Assembly: GCA_022180725.1 (NCBI GenBank)
Contig: BQMO01000021.1
Coordinates: 60,501 to 124,500 of the forward strand
Reading direction: 5' to 3'
DNA length: 64,000 nucleotides
Origin: Phycisphaerae bacterium
GTDB taxonomy: Bacteria; Planctomycetota; Phycisphaerae; Phycisphaerales; UBA1924
Part shown: piece after piece, positions 62,135 through 64,000 of the stretch
Numbering within the stretch: position 1 is the first letter of the stretch
How the letters are laid out: the number at the start of each line of letters is the position of its first letter
Notes under the pieces: model-generated
Database searches by the model: none
Told to the model about the DNA's origin: nothing
Seen by the model: only the letters and a program-made list of their open reading frames with translations
Position numbers and translations under genes: made by a program

Positions 62135-62489
62135 GGGTCTTTACCTCGTCCTGACGCCTGACGTGTCCTCGCCGGCCATGCCGCCGACGACGAACGCCCT
62201 GGGGTTGCCTATCCGTCTCGCCTCCACTCATCGCCTTGCGGCGATCGCGCGTCACCGTGACGCGGGGGCGGATCGGAATCGACTCGGCTTCGTTCGGGCC
62301 GCCGTGAGGCCGCCCGGTTCGTTGTTGCCGTCCGGTGGTTTCCGACTCGCTCGGACCTTCCGGACTCGCCGTTCGCCCGTGTGCGAGCGGGCGGCGAGAA
62401 GTCACGACGTGCTGTGGTCTCCTGTGTTCATGAACTCCTGTTCGATCCTCATTCAACAAACGACCCGGGCGTCGGCGCCCGGGTGATTC
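62135..62489 (-). other. Untranslated gap between rplC and rplD with RNA-structure potential
   Basis: These 355 bp are unusual inside an S10 operon. They hold a perfect 9-bp hairpin just after rplC (62463-62484), a near-perfect 17-bp palindrome CGCGTCACCGTGACGCG (62248-62264) and an imperfect C/G stem near 62374-62395. Reading frames on either strand here are Arg-rich with no protein-like features. It may be a regulatory leader for rplD; no small gene is supported. Confidence 0.55.
62463..62484 (-). terminator. Attenuator/terminator-like hairpin after rplC
   Basis: Perfect 9-bp stem acccgggcg/cgcccgggt with a 4-nt loop, 6 bp past the rplC stop. On the minus strand CGTTTGTTG follows, a weak T-tract. 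It could partly terminate or attenuate transcription into rplD. Confidence 0.55.
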
Positions 62490-63179
62490 CTATTTACTAG
62501 CGGCCTTGACCTTGTTCGCCTTGCCTTTGTACAGACGCACCGCGGGACGAATCTCGACCAATCCATTCTTCCCGCCGGGCACCGACCCCTTCACCAGGAG
62601 CAGGTTCTTCTCCGGGATGATCTGCACCACGTCGAGCGACCGGTTGGTGACGCGTTCGTCGCCCATATGCCCGGCCATGCGCTTGCCCTTCTTCAGCCCG
62701 CCGCCATACCCGCGGTTGCTGCACAGCGAACCGATCGATCCCGGCGAACGGTGCTTGCGCTCGGTCCCGTGCGACGCGAACATCCCCTTGAAGTGGTGCC
62801 GCTTCATCACGCCCGCGAAGCCTTTGCCCTTGCTCGTCCCGATCACGTCCACGAAGAGCGTGCCCGCCAACTTCTCCACCGTCAGCGTCTGCCCGAGCGA
62901 GAACTCGCCCGCGTCCTTCGCCTCGATGCGGAACTCGCGGTGGTGCCGCATCGGCTCGGCCCCCGCCTTCATGTCGTGCCCGATCTGCGGCATCGTCGAG
63001 TTGCGCGGCTCGACCTCGTCAAACCCGATCTGCACCGCCGCGTACCCGTCCTTCTCCGGCGTCCGCACCTGCGTCACCACGCACGGGCCGCACGCGATCA
63101 CCGTCACGGGCAGAGAGACACCCTTCTCGGTGTACACCCGCGTCATGCCGACCTTCTTGCCCAGCAGCGAAATACCCAT
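62490..63179 (-). CDS. rplC: 50S ribosomal protein L3
   Basis: 229 residues from MGISLLGKKVGMTRVYTEKG (ATG 63179; a GTG at 63188 would add MTE). The core has FAGVMKRHHFKGMFASHGTERKHRSPGSIG (the W-finger region near the peptidyl-transferase centre) and KRMAGHMGDERVTNRSLDVVQI. Ends VRLYKGKANKVKAASK. The stop is TAG, immediately followed by the hairpin above. Confidence 0.97.
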   Translation of the reverse strand: MGISLLGKKVGMTRVYTEKGVSLPVTVIACGPCVVTQVRTPEKDGYAAVQIGFDEVEPRNSTMPQIGHDMKAGAEPMRHHREFRIEAKDAGEFSLGQTLTVEKLAGTLFVDVIGTSKGKGFAGVMKRHHFKGMFASHGTERKHRSPGSIGSLCSNRGYGGGLKKGKRMAGHMGDERVTNRSLDVVQIIPEKNLLLVKGSVPGGKNGLVEIRPAVRLYKGKANKVKAASK

Positions 63180-63292
63180 CTCGGTCACCCTTGCGGAATC
63201 CGGTGGTTACGCACCCGCAACCCCTGATCGTCCGTCTTCTCGTGTCCGGGCCATCAGGCCCCGTGTGTGTGTGTCCCTTGAACAACCATCCC

Positions 63293-63601
63293 TTATGCCT
63301 TGATCTTCACGAACACGCCCGCGGGCACCACCAGCCGGTTCAACGCCTCGACCGTCCGCGCGTTCGGCTCGATGATGTCGATGATCCGCTTGTGCGTCCG
63401 AATCTCGAACTGCTCGCGGCTCTTCTTGTCAATGAACGGCGACCGCAGCACCGTGTACCGCTCGACGCGCGTCGGCAGCGGCACCGGACCCGCCACCTTC
63501 GCGTTCGTCCGCTTGGCGTGATCCACGATCTCCTTCGCCGATGCGTCCAGCGCGATGTGGTCGTACGCCTCCATCCGAATTCTGATGCGTCCGCCGGTCA
63601 T
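63293..63601 (-). CDS. rpsJ: 30S ribosomal protein S10
   Basis: First gene of the supercluster. 102 residues from [19 protein letters not shown] (ATG 63601), aligned with E. coli S10's N-terminus; longer frames are rejected. [45 protein letters not shown] is diagnostic, including the NusB-binding loop. The promoter lies about 100 bp upstream. Confidence 0.97.
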   Translation of the reverse strand: MTGGRIRIRMEAYDHIALDASAKEIVDHAKRTNAKVAGPVPLPTRVERYTVLRSPFIDKKSREQFEIRTHKRIIDIIEPNARTVEALNRLVVPAGVFVKIKA

Positions 63602-63706
63602 TCGTGTCCACCGCCTTCGCCGCCTCACAGGTCCATCGCGACGCATGACCGGTCGGCCTGGCCGCCCGTGCCATCACACGCCCACGCCTGTTCCAGGGGG
63701 GAGGGA

Positions 63707-63734
63707 AGAATAGACCCCGACCATTCAAAGTCAA
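63707..63734 (-). promoter_or_regulatory. Promoter of the S10 operon (TTGACT-16-TATTCT)
   Basis: On the minus strand TTGACT (63729-63734) and TATTCT (63707-63712) are 16 bp apart. Transcription would begin near 63700, leaving a leader of about 100 nt before rpsJ. Confidence 0.6.
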
Positions 63735-63904
63735 TGCCCCACTTCTCCACCCAGGCCCTTCAGCAGGACCAGGAACCCGGGCGCCCCCAACATGTCCAAC
63801 GCAGCACCCCTCGCCCGCTCCCGTGCAAATCAAGCGGTTGCTCGCGCCTGACCGATCCATACCCCAACCGCTTCCGAATGCGTACCCTCTCTCGGAGCAT
63901 CCCC
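63735..63904. other. Spacer between the S10 promoter and the right-edge gene
   Basis: The full gap from 63602 to 63904 (303 bp) holds the S10 leader and promoter. This part carries a TACCCT near 63885 that could serve the plus-strand gene at 63905, which also has a CGGAG before its ATG. No further gene is seen. Confidence 0.4.
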
Positions 63905-64000
63905 ATGCCGTCCCGGAACTACATCCCCGTGCTCATCGCCAGCGCATCCCTTGCGCTGACCGCGTTTTCATTCGCCCAGGTACCCTCCACGCCCCCCTCC
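63905..64000 (+). CDS. Secreted protein, N-terminal fragment (cut by window edge)
   Basis: 32 residues are visible: MPSRNYIPVLIASASLALTA and then FSFAQVPSTPPS. This is a Sec signal peptide with a basic head, hydrophobic core and likely cleavage around SFA-Q, followed by a Pro/Ser-rich start of the mature chain. A CGGAG precedes the ATG. Nothing more can be said about its function. Confidence 0.65.
   Translation, partial: MPSRNYIPVLIASASLALTAFSFAQVPSTPPS

Noticed and set aside
62076..62459. 127-codon Arg-rich minus-strand frame in the rplC-rplD gap
   Set aside because: It overlaps the rplD start in another frame, and composition is that of non-coding GC-rich DNA.
1..64000. CRISPR arrays, insertion sequences, integrases or att sites
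   Set aside because: None seen: no direct-repeat arrays, no transposase or integrase motifs, and the single tRNA has no adjacent island.

Overview
The window is a GC-rich chromosome segment with no mobile element, CRISPR array, rRNA or integrase visible. Gene content points to the Planctomycetota, most likely a Phycisphaerae-type lineage. The indicators are a planctomycete cytochrome set (DUF1549/DUF1553, DUF1501 and a DUF2231-cytochrome fusion), a TPR protein carrying two RNA-polymerase alpha-CTD-like modules, an HU protein with an Ala/Lys/Pro-rich head, and many ribosomal proteins with low-complexity tails. The lineage is inferred from content, not from a search.

Layout. 1-11.3 kb holds mixed metabolic and signalling genes: ndk (cut by the left edge), a UDP-glucose dehydrogenase, an orphan beta-class DNA methyltransferase, asparagine synthetase, a Gfo/Idh oxidoreductase, an Hpt protein next to a receiver-GGDEF protein, a PagL-like barrel and gpmI. 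11.4-20.5 kb holds radA, trpF, aroK, efp, a Tat-exported metallo-hydrolase, an ECF sigma unit, psuG, an HU protein and elbB. 20.6-31.7 kb holds an APC permease fused to a UspA domain, a PcrA/UvrD helicase, a small membrane protein behind an operator-like palindrome, a membrane-inserted P-loop ATPase, a phosphohexomutase, an acyl-CoA dehydrogenase and an orphan FbpB-type permease. 31.7-38.4 kb is the planctomycete cytochrome cluster. 38.4-47.8 kb holds pdxA, a VOC protein, a MATE transporter, the TPR/alpha-CTD protein, tRNA-Gly(CCC), pntAB, pheS and a Cys-rich lipoprotein. 47.9-63.6 kb is a near-complete S10-spc-alpha ribosomal supercluster on the minus strand, from rpsJ to rplQ and including secY, infA, rpmJ and rpoA. 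rpmD, adk, map and rpsD are missing from their usual places. A secreted protein begins at the right edge.

The most striking cross-window signal is regulatory. At least twelve genes start 5-8 nt after a TANNNT hexamer and have no Shine-Dalgarno, which implies widespread leaderless transcripts; other genes, including most ribosomal ones, carry clear GGAG/AAGGA sites. Other points of interest are an XRE-like helix-turn-helix N-terminal extension on ribosomal protein L22, an EF-P with Asn in place of the modified Lys34, short-type S14 lacking three of four zinc cysteines, a 355-bp gap between rplC and rplD with a terminator-like hairpin, and two short dispersed-repeat-like palindromes carried in frame inside asnB and the helicase gene.
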